From positions 248,001 through 312,000 of the forward strand of contig NW_027478721.1 of the NCBI RefSeq assembly GCF_051014685.1: a stretch of DNA of 64,000 bases. The letters are read 5' to 3'. The notes beneath the pieces are model-generated. The model did no database searches. It saw nothing but the letters and a program-made list of their open reading frames with translations, and had not been told where the DNA came from. The position numbers and the translations under genes are program-made. The DNA is from Ptiloglossa arizonensis. Taxonomy: Eukaryota > Arthropoda > Insecta > Hymenoptera > Colletidae. Shown here in pieces: positions 1-10,089 of this stretch (positions within the stretch are counted from its first letter, which is position 1; every line of letters begins with the position of its first letter).

Positions 1-50
1 GAGTTTCTACTTTCAGATGCAATAGGAATTTTTGGGATAGGTCAATCCGT

Positions 51-56
51 TCGCGA
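51..56. other. tcgcga hexamer (NruI site), once per monomer
   Basis: This palindrome holds two CpG and is present in most monomers at position 51. It is kept in the 175-176-bp monomers too, since ccgtcgcgag retains it. It is lost in monomers with ttcgcaag (many H) and in those with ccgtacgcg. A digest should give a 177-bp ladder, and CpG methylation can be judged at the site. Confidence 0.85.
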
Positions 57-160
57 GATATGGGAGTTTGAAGCCAAAAAATGGTAGAGAAGGGAAAAAA
101 TTTTTCGCAATTCTGCTGCTCCAAACGCTTAACCAGAATGGTCTAAGGAAAAAATACACA

Positions 161-177
161 TACCGTTGTAATCGGGC
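161..177 (+). other. CENP-B-box-like motif, common form
   Basis: The last 17 bases of the monomer read taccgttgtaatcgggc. Against the mammalian CENP-B box YTTCGTTGGAARCGGGA, 12 of 17 positions agree. Of the nine bases known to be essential (nTTCGnnnnAnnCGGGn), seven agree, and both misses are the TT at positions 2-3. The motif ends most monomers, giving a regular 177-bp spacing. CENP-B is a pogo-transposase-derived centromere protein in mammals; whether any such protein binds here is unknown. Confidence 0.5.
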
Positions 178-269
178 GAGTTTCTACTTTCAGACGCAAC
201 AGGAATTTTTGGGTTAGGTCAATCCGTTCGCGAGATATGGGAGTTTGAAGCCAAGAAATGGTTGAGAAG

Positions 270-285
270 GCGAAAAATTTTTCGC
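270..285. repeat. Perfect A/T-tract palindrome (example)
   Basis: gcgaaaaatttttcgc equals its own reverse complement over 16 bases. This perfect form occurs in monomers with aaggcgaaaaa, for example near 447, 3279, 4872, 5579, 15140 and 45930. The commoner ggcaaaaaatttttcgc is a near-palindrome with the same A-tract/T-tract core. Such tracts are known to be rigid or curved and to influence nucleosome phasing; an effect here is inferred. Confidence 0.8.
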
Positions 286-318
286 AATTCTGCTGCTCCA
301 AACGCTTAACCAGAATGA

Positions 319-324
319 CCTAGG
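319..324. other. cctagg hexamer (AvrII site), in most monomers
   Basis: A palindrome at about monomer position 142, without CpG. It is absent in monomers with gggctaggg, gcctaagg, gcctagtg, gtcctagtg or ggccgaggg. Site loss follows subtype, so a digest should give multimer bands that reflect HOR structure. Confidence 0.85.
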
Positions 325-1753
325 GAAAAAATACACATACCGTTGTAATCGGGCGAGTTTCTACTTTCAGTTGCAATAGGAATTTTTGGGTTATGTCAAT
401 CCGTTCGCGAGATATATGAGTTTGAAGCCAAGAAATGGTTGAGAAGGCGAAAAATTTTTCGCAATTCTGCTGCTCCAAACGCTTAACCAGAATGACCTAG
501 GGAAAAAATACACATACCGTTGTAATCGGGCGAGTTTCTACTTTCAGGTGCAATAGGAATTTTTGGGTTAGGTCAATCCGTCGCGAGATATGGGAGTTTG
601 AAACCAAGAAATGGTTGAGAAGGCAAAAAATTTTTCGCAATTCTGTTGCTCCAAACGCTTAACCAGAAAGGCCTAGGGAAAAAATAAACACACCCTTGTA
701 ATCGGGCGAGTTTCTACTTTCAGATGCAACAGGAATTTTTGGGTTAGGTCAATCCGTTCGCGAGATATGGTAGCTTGAAGCTAAGAAATGGTTGAGCAGA
801 CAACAAATTTTTCGCACTTCTGCTGCTCCAAACGCTTAACCAGAATGTGCTAGGGAAAAAATACGCATACCGTTGTAATCGGGAGAGTTTCTACTTTCAG
901 ACTCAGCAGGAATTTTTGGGTTTGGTCAATCCGTTCGCGAGATATGGGACTTTGAAGCTAAGAAATGGTTGAGAAGACAACAAATTTTTCGCAATTCTGC
1001 TGCTCCAAACGCTTAACCAGAATGGGCTAGGGAAAAAATACACATACCGTTGTATTCGGGCGAGTTTCTACTTTCACACGCAACAGGAATTTTTGGGTTA
1101 GGTCAATCCGTTCGCGAGATATGGCAGATTGAAGCCAAGAAATGGTTGATGAGGCAAAAAATTTTTCGCAATTCTGCTGCTCCAAACGCTTAACCAGAAT
1201 GGCCTAGGGAAAAAATGCACATACCGTTGTAATCGGGCGAGTTTCTACTTTCAGATGCAACAGGAATTTTTGGGTTAGGTCAATCCGTTCGAGAGATATG
1301 GGAGTTTGAAGCCAGGAAATGGTTAAAGAAGGCAAAAAATTTTTCGCAATTCTGTTGCTCCAAACGCTTAACCAGAATGCCCTAGGGAAAAAATACACAT
1401 ACCGTTGTAATCGGGAGAGTTTCTACTTTCAGATGCAATAGGAATTTTTGGGTTAAGTCAATCCGTTCGCGAGATATGGGAGTTTGAAGGCAAGAAATGG
1501 TTGAGAAGGCAAAAAATTTTTCGCAATTCTGCTGCTCCAAACGCTTAACCAGAATGTCCTAGTGAAAAAATACATATACCGTTGTAATCGGGCGAGTTTC
1601 TACTTTCACACGCAACAGGATTTTTTGGGTTAGGTCAATCCGTTCGCGAGATATGGGAGTTTGAAGCTAAGAAATGGTTGAGAAGGCATACAATTTTTCG
1701 CAATTCTGCTGATCCAAACGCTTAACCAGAATGGCCTAGGGAAAAAATACACA

Positions 1754-1770
1754 TACCGCTGTAGTCGAGC
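1754..1770 (+). other. Degenerate box-like motif before X monomers
   Basis: taccgctgtagtcgagc differs from the common form at three positions. One of them hits the essential CGGG (now CGAG), leaving six of nine essential bases. The same change precedes every X monomer, so HOR units mix near-box and degenerate-box monomers. Confidence 0.5.
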
Positions 1771-2639
1771 GAGTTTCTACTTTCAGATGCATTAGGAATT
1801 TTTGGGTTAGGTCAATCCGTTCGCGAGATATGGCGGTTTGAAGCCAAGAAATGGTTGAGAAGGGAAAAAATTTTTCGCAATTCTGCTGCTCCAAACGCTT
1901 AACCAGAATGGCCTAAGGAAAAAATACACATACCGTTGTAATCGGGCGAGTTTCTACTTTCAGACGCAACAGGAATTTTTGGGTTAGGTCAATCCGTTCG
2001 CGAGATATGGGAGTTTGAAGCCAAGAAATGGTTGAGAAGGCAAAAAATTTTTCGCAATTCTGCTGCTCCAAACGCTTAACCAGAATGACCTAGGGAAAAA
2101 ATACACATACCGTTGTAATCGGGCGAGTTTCTACTTTCAGATGCAATAGGAATTTTTGGGTTATGTCAATCCGTTCGCGAGATATGGGAGTTTGAAGCCA
2201 AGAAATGGTTGAGAAGGCAAAACATTTTTCGCAATTCTGCTGCTCCATACGCTTAACCAGAATGGCCTAGTGAAAAAATACACATACCGTTGTAATCGGG
2301 CGAGTTTCTACTTTCAGATGCAATAGGAATTTTTGGGTTAGGTCAATCCGTTCGCGAGATATGGGAGTTTGAAGGCAAGAAATGGTTGAGAAGGCAAAAA
2401 ATTTTTCGCAATTCTGCTGCTCCAAACGCTTAACCAGAATGGCCTAGGGAAAAAATACACATACAGTTGTAATCGGGCGTGTTTCTACTTTCAGAGGCAA
2501 CAGGAATTTTTGAGTTAGGTCAATCCGTTCGCGAGATATGGGAGTTTGAAGCCAAGAAATGGTTAAAGAAGGCAAAAAATTTCTCGCAATTCTGCTGCTC
2601 CAAACGCTTAACCAGAATGGCCTAGGGAAGAAATACGCA

Positions 2640-2656
2640 TATCGTTGTAATCGGGC
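2640..2656 (+). other. CENP-B-box-like motif, best-matching form
   Basis: tatcgttgtaatcgggc agrees at 13 of 17 box positions and at eight of nine essential bases; only position 2 differs. This form precedes E and many S monomers throughout the window, for example before 11154, 21248 and 34341. A second eight-of-nine form, ttccgttgtaatcgggc, precedes some E monomers, for example before 14518. I found no nine-of-nine copy. Confidence 0.5.
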
Positions 2657-3362
2657 GAGTTTCTACTTTCAGACGCAGAAGGAATTTTTGGGTTTGGTCA
2701 ATCCGTTCGCGAGATATGGGACTTTGAAGCTGAGAAATTGTTCAGAAGACAACAAATTTTTCGCAATTCTGCTGCTCCAAACGCTTAACCAGAATGGGCT
2801 AGGGAAAAAATACACATACCGTTGTAATCGGGCGAGTTTCTACTTTCACACGCAACAGGAATTTTTGGGTTAGTTCAATCCGTTCGCAAGATATGGGAGT
2901 TTGAAGCCAAGAAATGGTTGAGAAGGCAAAAAATTTTTCGCACTTCTGCTGCTCCAAACGCTTAACCAGAATGGCCTAGGGATAAAACACACATGCCGTT
3001 GTAATCGGGCGAGTTTCTACTTTGAGATGCAACAGGAATTTTTGGGTTAGTTCAATCCGTTCGCGAGATATGGGAGTTTGAAGCTGAGAAATGGTTGAGA
3101 AGACAACAAATTTTTCGCACTTCTGCTGCTCCAAACGCTTAACCAGAATGGCCTAGGGAAAAAATACACATACCGTTGTAATCGGACGAGTTTCTACTTT
3201 CAGGTGCAATAGGAAATTTGGGTTAGGTCAATCCGTCGCGAGATATGGGAGTTTGAAGCCAAGAAATGGTTGAGAAGGCGAAAAATTTTTCGCACTTCTG
3301 CTGCTCCAAACGCTTAACCAGAATGTCCTAGTGAAAAAATACATATACCGTTGTAATCGGGC

Positions 3363-4955
3363 GAGTTTCTACTTTCACACGCAACAGGAATTTTTGGGTT
3401 AGGTCAATCCGTTCGCGAGATATGGGAGTTTGAAGCTAAGAAATGGTTGAGAAGGCATACAATTTTTCGCAATTCTGCTGATCCAAACGCTTAACCAGAA
3501 TGGCCTAGGGAAAAAATACACATACCGCTGTAGTCGAGCGAGTTTCTACTTTCAGATGCATTAGGAATTTTTGGGTTAGGTCAATCCGTTCGCGAGATAT
3601 GGCGGTTTGAAGCCAAGAAATGGTTGAGAAGGGAAAAAATTTTTCGCAATTCTGCTGCTCCAAACGCTTAACCAGAATGGCCTAAGGAAAAAATACACAT
3701 ACCGTTGTAATCGGGCGAGTTTCTACTTTCAGACGCAACAGGAATTTTTGGGTTAGGTCAATCCGTTCGCGAGATATGGGAGTTTGAAGCCAAGAAATGG
3801 TTGAGAAGGCAAAAAATTTTTCGCAATTCTGCTGCTCCAAACGCTTAACCAGAATGACCTAGGGAAAAAATACACATACCGTTGTAATCGGGCGAGTTTC
3901 TACTTTCAGATGCAATAGGAATTTTTGGGTTATGTCAATCCGTTCGCGAGATATGGGAGTTTGAAGCCAAGAAATGGTTGAGAAGGCAAAACATTTTTCG
4001 CAATTCTGCTGCTCCATACGCTTAACCAGAATGGCCTAGTGAAAAAATACACATACCGTTGTAATCGGGCGAGTTTCTACTTTCAGATGCAATAGGAATT
4101 TTTGGGTTAGGTCAATCCGTTCGCGAGATATGGGAGTTTGAAGGCAAGAAATGGTTGAGAAGGCAAAAAATTTTTCGCAATTCTGCTGCTCCAAACGCTT
4201 AACCAGAATGGCCTAGGGAAAAAATACACATACAGTTGTAATCGGGCGTGTTTCTACTTTCAGAGGCAACAGGAATTTTTGAGTTAGGTCAATCCGTACG
4301 CGAGATATGGGAGTTTGAAGCCAAGAAATGGTTAAAGAAGGCAAAAAATTTCTCGCAATTCTGCTGCTCCAAACGCTTAACCAGAATGGGCTAGGGAAAA
4401 AATACACATACCGTTGTAATCGGGCGAGTTTCTACTTTCACACGCAACAGGAATTTTTGGGTTAGTTCAATCCGTTCGCAAGATATGGGAGTTTGAAGCC
4501 AAGAAATGGTTGAGAAGGCAAAAAATTTTTCGCACTTCTGCTGCTCCAAACGCTTAACCAGAATGGCCTAGGGATAAAATACACATGCCGTTGTAATCGG
4601 GCGAGTATCTACTTTGAGATGCAACAGGAATTTTTGGGTTAGTTCAATCCGTTCGCGAGATATGGGAGTTTGAAGCTGAGAAATGGTTGAGAAGACAACA
4701 AATTTTTCGCACTTCTGCGGCTCCAAACGCTTAACCAGAATGGCCTAGGGAAAAAATACACATACCGTTGTAATCGGACGAGTTTTTACTTTCAGGTGCA
4801 ATAGGAAATTTTGGGTTAGGTCAATCCGTCGCGAGATATGGGAGTTTGAAGCCAAGAAATGGTTGAGAAGGCGAAAAATTTTTCGCACTTCTGCTGCTCC
4901 AAACGCTTAACCAGAATGTCCTAGTGAAAAAATACATATACCGTTGTAATCGGGC
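3363..4955. repeat. 10-mer HOR, copy 2, E monomer lost
   Basis: Nine monomers (1593 bp) matching copy 1 almost base for base through H X D T' T. The R monomer then ends as an E monomer does (gaatgggctaggg), so E has been removed by fusion of R-left with E-right. The order is H X D T' T R* H B G'. Local changes include ccgtacgcg in R*. Confidence 0.85.
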
Positions 4956-5663
4956 GAGTTTCTACTTTCACACGCAACAGGAATTTTTGGGTTAGGTCAA
5001 TCCGTTCGCGAGATATGGGAGTTTGAAGCTAAGAAATGGTTGAGAAGGCATACAATTTTTCGCAATTCTGCTGATCCAAACGCTTAACCAGAATGGCCTA
5101 GGGAAAAAATACACATACAGTTGTAATCGGGCGAGATTCTACTTTCAGAGGCAACAGGAATTTTTGAGTTAGGTCAATCCGTTCGCGAGATATGGGAGTT
5201 TGAAGCCAAGAAATGGTTAAAGAAGGCAAAACATTTTTCGCAATTCTGCTGCTCCAAACGCTTAACCAGAATGGCCTAGTGAAGAAATACGCATTCCGTT
5301 GTAATCGGGCGAGTTTCTACTTTCAGACGCAGCAGGAATTTTTGGGTCTGGTCAATCCGTTCGCGAGATATGGGACTTTGAAGCTAAGAAATGGTTGAGA
5401 AGACAACAAATTTTTCGCAGTTCTGCTGCTCCAAACGCTTAACCAGAATGGCCTAGGGAAAAAATACACATACCGTTGTAATCGGACGAGTTTCTACTTT
5501 CAGGTGCAATAGGAAATTTTGGGTTAGGTCAATCCGTCGCGAGATATGGGAGTTTGAAGACAAGAAATGGTTGAGAAGGCGAAAAATTTTTCGCACTTCT
5601 GCTGCTCCAAACGCTTAACCAGAATGTCCTAGTGAAAAAATACATATACCGTTGTAATCGGGC
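4956..5663. repeat. Truncated 10-mer HOR, 4 monomers
   Basis: Order is H R* E G' (708 bp). R* carries gagattctac and gcaaaacattt rather than the gtttctac and gcaaaaaattt of copy 1. E is of the cgcattccg and acgcagcagg kind. X, D, T', T and the later H and B monomers are missing relative to copy 1. Confidence 0.8.
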
Positions 5664-7255
5664 GAGTTTCTACTTTCACACGCAACAGGAATTTTTGGGT
5701 TAGGTCAATCCGTTCGCGAGATATGGGAGTTTGAAGCTAAGAAATGGTTGAGAAGGCATAAAATTTTTCGCAATTCTGCTGATCCAAACGCTTAACCAGA
5801 ATGGCCTAGGGAAAAAATACACATACCGCTGTAGTCGAGCGAGTTTCTACTTTCAGATGCAATAGGAATTTTTGGGTTAGGTCAATCCGTTCGCGAGATA
5901 TGGCGGTTTGAAGCCAAGAAATGGTTGAGAAGGGAAAAAATTTTTCGCAATTCTGCTGCTGCAAACGCTTAACCAGAATGGCCTAAGGAAAAAATACACA
6001 TACCGTTGTAATCGGGCGAGTTTCTACTTTCAGACGCAACAGGAATTTTTGGGTTAGGTCAATCCGTTCGCGAGATATGGGAGTTTGAAGCCAAGAAATG
6101 GTTGAGAAGGCAAAAAATTTTTCGCAATTCTGCTGCTCCAAACGCTTAACCAGAATGACCTAGGGAAAAAATACACATACCGTTGTAATCGGGCGAGTTT
6201 CTACTTTCAGATGCAATAGGAATTTTTGGGTTATGTCAATCCGTTCGCGAGATATGGCAGATTGAAGCCAAGAAATGGTTGAGGAGGCAAAAAATTTTTC
6301 GCACTTCTGCTGCTCCAAACGCTTAACCAGAATGGGCTAGGGAAAAAATACGCATACCGTTGTAATCGGGCGTGTTTCTACTTTCAGACGCAACAGGAAT
6401 TTGTGGGTTAGGTCAATCCGTTCGCGAGATATGGGAGTTTGAAGCCAAGAAATGGTTGAGAAGGCAAAAAATTTTTCGCAATTCTGCTGCTCCAAACGCT
6501 TAACCAGAATGACCTAGGGAAAAAATACACATACCGTTGTAATCGGGCGAGTTTCTACTTTCAGATGCAATAGGAATTTTTGGGTTATATCAATCCGTTC
6601 GCGAGATATGGGAGTTTGAAGGCAAGAAATGGTTGAGAAGGCAAAAAATTTTTGGCAATTCTGCTGCTCCAAACGCTTAACCAGAAAGGCCTAGGGAAAA
6701 AATACACACAGTTGTAATCGGGCGTGTTTGTACTTTCAGAGGCAACAGGAATTTTTGAGTTAGGTCAATCCGTTCGCGAGATATGGGAGTTTGAAGCAAA
6801 GAAATGGTTAAAGAAGGCAAAAAATTTCTCGCAATTCTGCTGCTCCAAACGCTTAACCAGAATGGCCTAGGGAAGAAATACGCATATCGTTGTAATCGGG
6901 CGAGTTTCTACTTTCAGACGCAGAAGGAATTTTTGGGTTTGGTCAATCCGTTCGCGAGATATGGGACTTTGAAGCTGATAAATGGTTCAGAAGACAACAA
7001 ATTTTTCGCAATTCTGCTGCTCCAAACGCTTAACCAGAATGGGCTAGGGAAAAAATACACATACCGTTGTAATCGGGCGAGTTTCTACTTTCACACGCAA
7101 CAGGAATTTTTGGGTTAGGTCAATCCGTTCGCGAGATATGGCAGATTGAAGCCAAGAAATGGTTGATAAGGCAAAAAATTTTTCGCAATTCTGCTGCTCC
7201 AAACGCTTAACCAGAATGGTCTAGGGAAAAAATACACATACCGTTGTAATCGGGC
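5664..7255. repeat. 10-mer HOR, rearranged copy
   Basis: Nine monomers in the order H X D T'* D T R E H. The T'* monomer at 6195 is hybrid: its left half is T' (ggttatgtc) and its right half carries gcagattgaag and gaggaggc. The R monomer at about 6725 follows the two-base-shorter acacacagttg and has gtttgtac. This block runs directly into the 8-mer at 7256. Confidence 0.8.
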
Positions 7256-8672
7256 GAGTTTCTACTTTCAGATGCAACAGGAATTTTTGGGTTAGGTCAA
7301 TCCGTTCGCGAGATATGGGAGTTTGAAGCCAGGAAATGGTTAAAGAAGGCAAAAAATTTTTCGCAATTCTGTTGCTCCAAACGCTTAACCAGAATGGCCT
7401 AGGGAAAAAATACACATACCGTTGTAATCGGGCGAGTTTCTAATTTCAGATGCAATAGGAATTTTTGGGTTAGGTCAATCCGTTCGCGAGATATGGGAGT
7501 TTGAAGGCAAGAAATGGTTGAGAAGGCAAAAAATTTTTCGCAATTCTGCTGCTCCAAACGCTTAACCAGAATGGCCTAGGGAAAAAATACACATACCGTT
7601 GTAATCGGGCGAATTTCTACTTTCAGGTGCAATAGGAATATTTGGGTTAGGTCAATCCGTCGCAAGATATGGGAGTTTGAAACCAAGAAATGGTTGAGAA
7701 GGCAAAAAATTTTTCGCAATTCTGTTGCTCCAAACGCTTAACCAGAATGGCCTAGGGAAATAATACACACACCGTTGTAATCGGGCGAGTTTCTACTTTC
7801 AGATGCAACAGGAATTTTTGGGTTAGGTCAATCCGTTCGCGAGATATGGTAGCTTGAAGCTAAGAAATGGTTGAGAAGACAACAAATTTTTCGCAATTCT
7901 GCTGCTCGAAACGCTTAACCAGAATTTGCTAGGGAAAAAATACGCATACCGTTGTAATCGGGAGAGTTTCTACTTTCAGAGTCAGCAGGAATTTTTGGGT
8001 TTGGTCAATCCGTTCGCGAGATATGGGACTTTGAAGCTAAGAAATGGTTGAGAAGACAACAAATTTTTCCCAATTCTGCTGCTGCAAACGCTTAACCAGA
8101 ATGGGCTAGGGAAAAAATACACATACCGTTGTAATCGGGCGAGTTTCTACTTTCACACGCAACAGGAATTTTTGGGTTAGGTCAATCCGTTCGCGAGATA
8201 TGGCAGATTGAAGCCAAGAAATGGTTGATGAGGCAAAAAATTTTTCGCAATTCTGCTGCTCCAAACGCTTAACCAGAATGGCCTAGGGAAAAAATACACA
8301 TACCGTTGTAATCGGGAGAGTTTCTACTTTCAGACTCAGCAGGAATTTTTGGGTTTGGTCAATCCGTTCGCGAGATATGGGACTTTGAAGCTAAGAAATG
8401 GTTGAGAAGACAACAAATTTTTCCCAATTCTGCTGCTGCAAACGCTTAACCAGAATGGGCTAGGGAAAAAAATACACATACCGTTGTAATCGGGCGAGTT
8501 TCTACTTTCACACGCAACAGGAATTTTTGGGTTAGGTCAATCCGTTCGCGAGATATGGCAGATTGAAGCCAAGAAATGGTTGATGAGGCAAACAATTTTT
8601 CGCAATTCTGCTGCTCCAAACGCTTAACCAGAATGGCCTAGGGAAAAAATACACATACCGTTGTAATCGGGC
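7256..8672. repeat. 8-mer HOR, copy 1 (1417 bp)
   Basis: Eight monomers in the order C T G C' S H S H. The same 1417-bp spacing separates the C monomers at 7256, 8673 and 10090. Private variants shared with copy 2 include the S monomer with agagtcagcagg and the later monomers with ttttcccaattc and gctgctgcaaacg. Confidence 0.92.
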
Positions 8673-10089
8673 GAGTTTCTACTTTCAGATGCAACAGGAA
8701 TTTTTGGGTTAGGTCAATCCGTTCGCGAGATATAGGAGTTTGAAGCCAGGAAATGGTTAAAGAAGGCAAAAAATTTTTCGCAATTCTGTTGCTCCAAACG
8801 CTTAACCAGAATGGCCTAGGGAAAAAATACACATACCGTTGTAATCGGGCGAGTTTCTACTTTCAGATGCAATAGGAATTTTTGGGTTAGGTCAATCCGT
8901 TCGCGAGATATGGGAGTTTGAAGGCAAGAAATGGTTGAGAAGGCAAAAAATTTTTCGCAATTCTGCTGCTCCAAACGCTTAACCAGAATGGCCTAGGGAA
9001 AAAATACACATACCGTTGTAATCGGGCGAGTTTCTACTTTCAGGTGCAATAGGAATATTTGGGTTAGGTCAATCCGTCGCGAGATATGGGAGTTTGAAAC
9101 CAAGAAATGGTTGAGAAGGCAAAAAATTTTTCGCAATTCTGTTGCTCCAAACGCTTAACCAGAATGGCCTAGGGAAAAAATACACACACCGTTGTAATCG
9201 GGCGAGTTTCTACTTTCAGATGCAACAGGAATTTTTGGGTTAGGTCAATCCGTTCGCGAGATATGGTAGCTTGAAGCTAAGAAATGGTTGAGAAGACAAC
9301 AAATTTTTCGCAATTCTGCTGCTCCAAACGCTTAACCAGAATTTGCTAGGGAAAAAATACGCATACCGTTGTAATCGGGAGAGTTTCTACTTTCAGAGTC
9401 AGCAGGAATTTTTGGGTTTGGTCAATCCGTTCGCGAGATATGGGACTTTGAAGCTAAGAAATGGTTGAGAAGACAACAAATTTTTCCCAATTCTGCTGCT
9501 GCAAACGCTTAACCAGAATGGGCTAGGGAAAAAATACACATACCGTTGTAATCGGGCGAGTTTCTACTTTCACACGCAACAGGAATTTTTGGGTTAGGTC
9601 AATCCGTTCGCGAGATATGGCAGATTGAAGCCAAGAAATGGTTGATGAGGCAAAAAATTTTTCGCAATTCTGCTGCTCCAAACGCTTAACCAGAATGGCC
9701 TAGGGAAAAAATACACATACCGTTGTAATCGGGAGAGTTTCTACTTTCAGACTCAGCAGGTATTTTTGGGTTTGGTCAATCCGTTCGCGAGATATGGGAC
9801 TTTGAAGCTAAGAAATGGTTGAGAAGACAACAAATTTTTCCCAATTCTGCCGCTGCAAACGCTTAACCAGAATGGGCTAGGGAAAAAAGTACACATACCG
9901 TTGTAATCGGGCGAGTTTCTACTTTCACACGCAACAGGAATTTTTGGGTTAGGTCAATCCGTTCGCGAGATATGGCAGATTGAAGCCAAGAAATGGTTGA
10001 TGAGGCAAAAAATTTTTCGCAATTCTGCTGCTCCAAACGCTTAACCAGAATGGCCTAGGGAAAAAATACACATACCGTTGTAATCGGGC
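8673..10089. repeat. 8-mer HOR, copy 2 (1417 bp)
   Basis: Same order C T G C' S H S H and same length as copy 1, with only scattered single-base differences such as ataggagtttg near 8731 and a base change near 9752. The high similarity implies recent duplication. Confidence 0.92.

Larger units (their letters stand above)
1..177. repeat. Reference monomer (type T), 177 bp
   Basis: First monomer of the window, used to set the phase. Landmarks in monomer coordinates: 1-16 gagtttctactttcag; 17-28 the subtype-diagnostic segment; 29-35 an A/T-rich aattttt run; 51-56 tcgcga; 61-90 a variable gggagtttgaag region that also separates subtypes; 95-108 an A-tract followed by a T-tract; 142-147 cctagg in most copies (mutated to tctaag here); 161-177 the CENP-B-box-like motif. 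The consensus is about 42% GC with eight CpG, counting the one at the monomer boundary. This copy carries private changes such as gggatagg and aaaaaatggtagag. Confidence 0.95.
1..1593. repeat. Mixed left-edge block, 9 monomers
   Basis: Monomer starts are 1, 178, 355, 532, 708, 885, 1062, 1239 and 1417. Subtype order is T D T' G C' S H C T. The run G C' S H C T matches the order of the 8-mer at 7256-10089, so this is probably a diverged or truncated member of that family joined to T D T'. The left end is cut by the window, not by a visible boundary. Confidence 0.8.
1594..3362. repeat. 10-mer HOR, copy 1
   Basis: Ten monomers (1769 bp) in the order H X D T' T R E H B G'. The first H follows a monomer with the distinctive gtcctagtg and acatatacc changes, which recur before 3363, 4956 and 5664. 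The closing G' monomer is 175 bp because it lacks one T in ccgtcgcg and one A/T base in gaaatttggg. Confidence 0.85.

Noticed and set aside
48..58. Promoter or replication origin around tcgcga and A-tracts
   Set aside because: Nothing beyond a palindromic hexamer and AT-rich runs supports it, and the same bases recur in most monomers.
1..177. Monomer built from three 59-bp sub-repeats
   Set aside because: I compared the three thirds. Only short matches such as gagttt and ccagaatgg/ccaagaaatgg recur, and not at a constant offset. That is too weak to claim.
2559..2873. Repeated 104-residue open frame on the plus strand beginning MVKEGK, also at 6804, 14420, 15659, 19910, 34243, 35306 and 39195
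   Set aside because: It covers about 1.8 monomers, repeats itself every 59 residues, and exists only where a ttaaag monomer is followed by a gggtttggtc monomer lacking the usual TAG. No promoter, domain or codon signature supports a gene. It is a by-product of a repeat length divisible by three.
7221..7415. Recurring 64-residue open frame on the minus strand beginning MYFFPR, found dozens of times
   Set aside because: It appears wherever a 178-bp C or R monomer occurs, bounded by the cctagg-derived stop. Copies differ as the satellite DNA does, with no sign of protein-level constraint.
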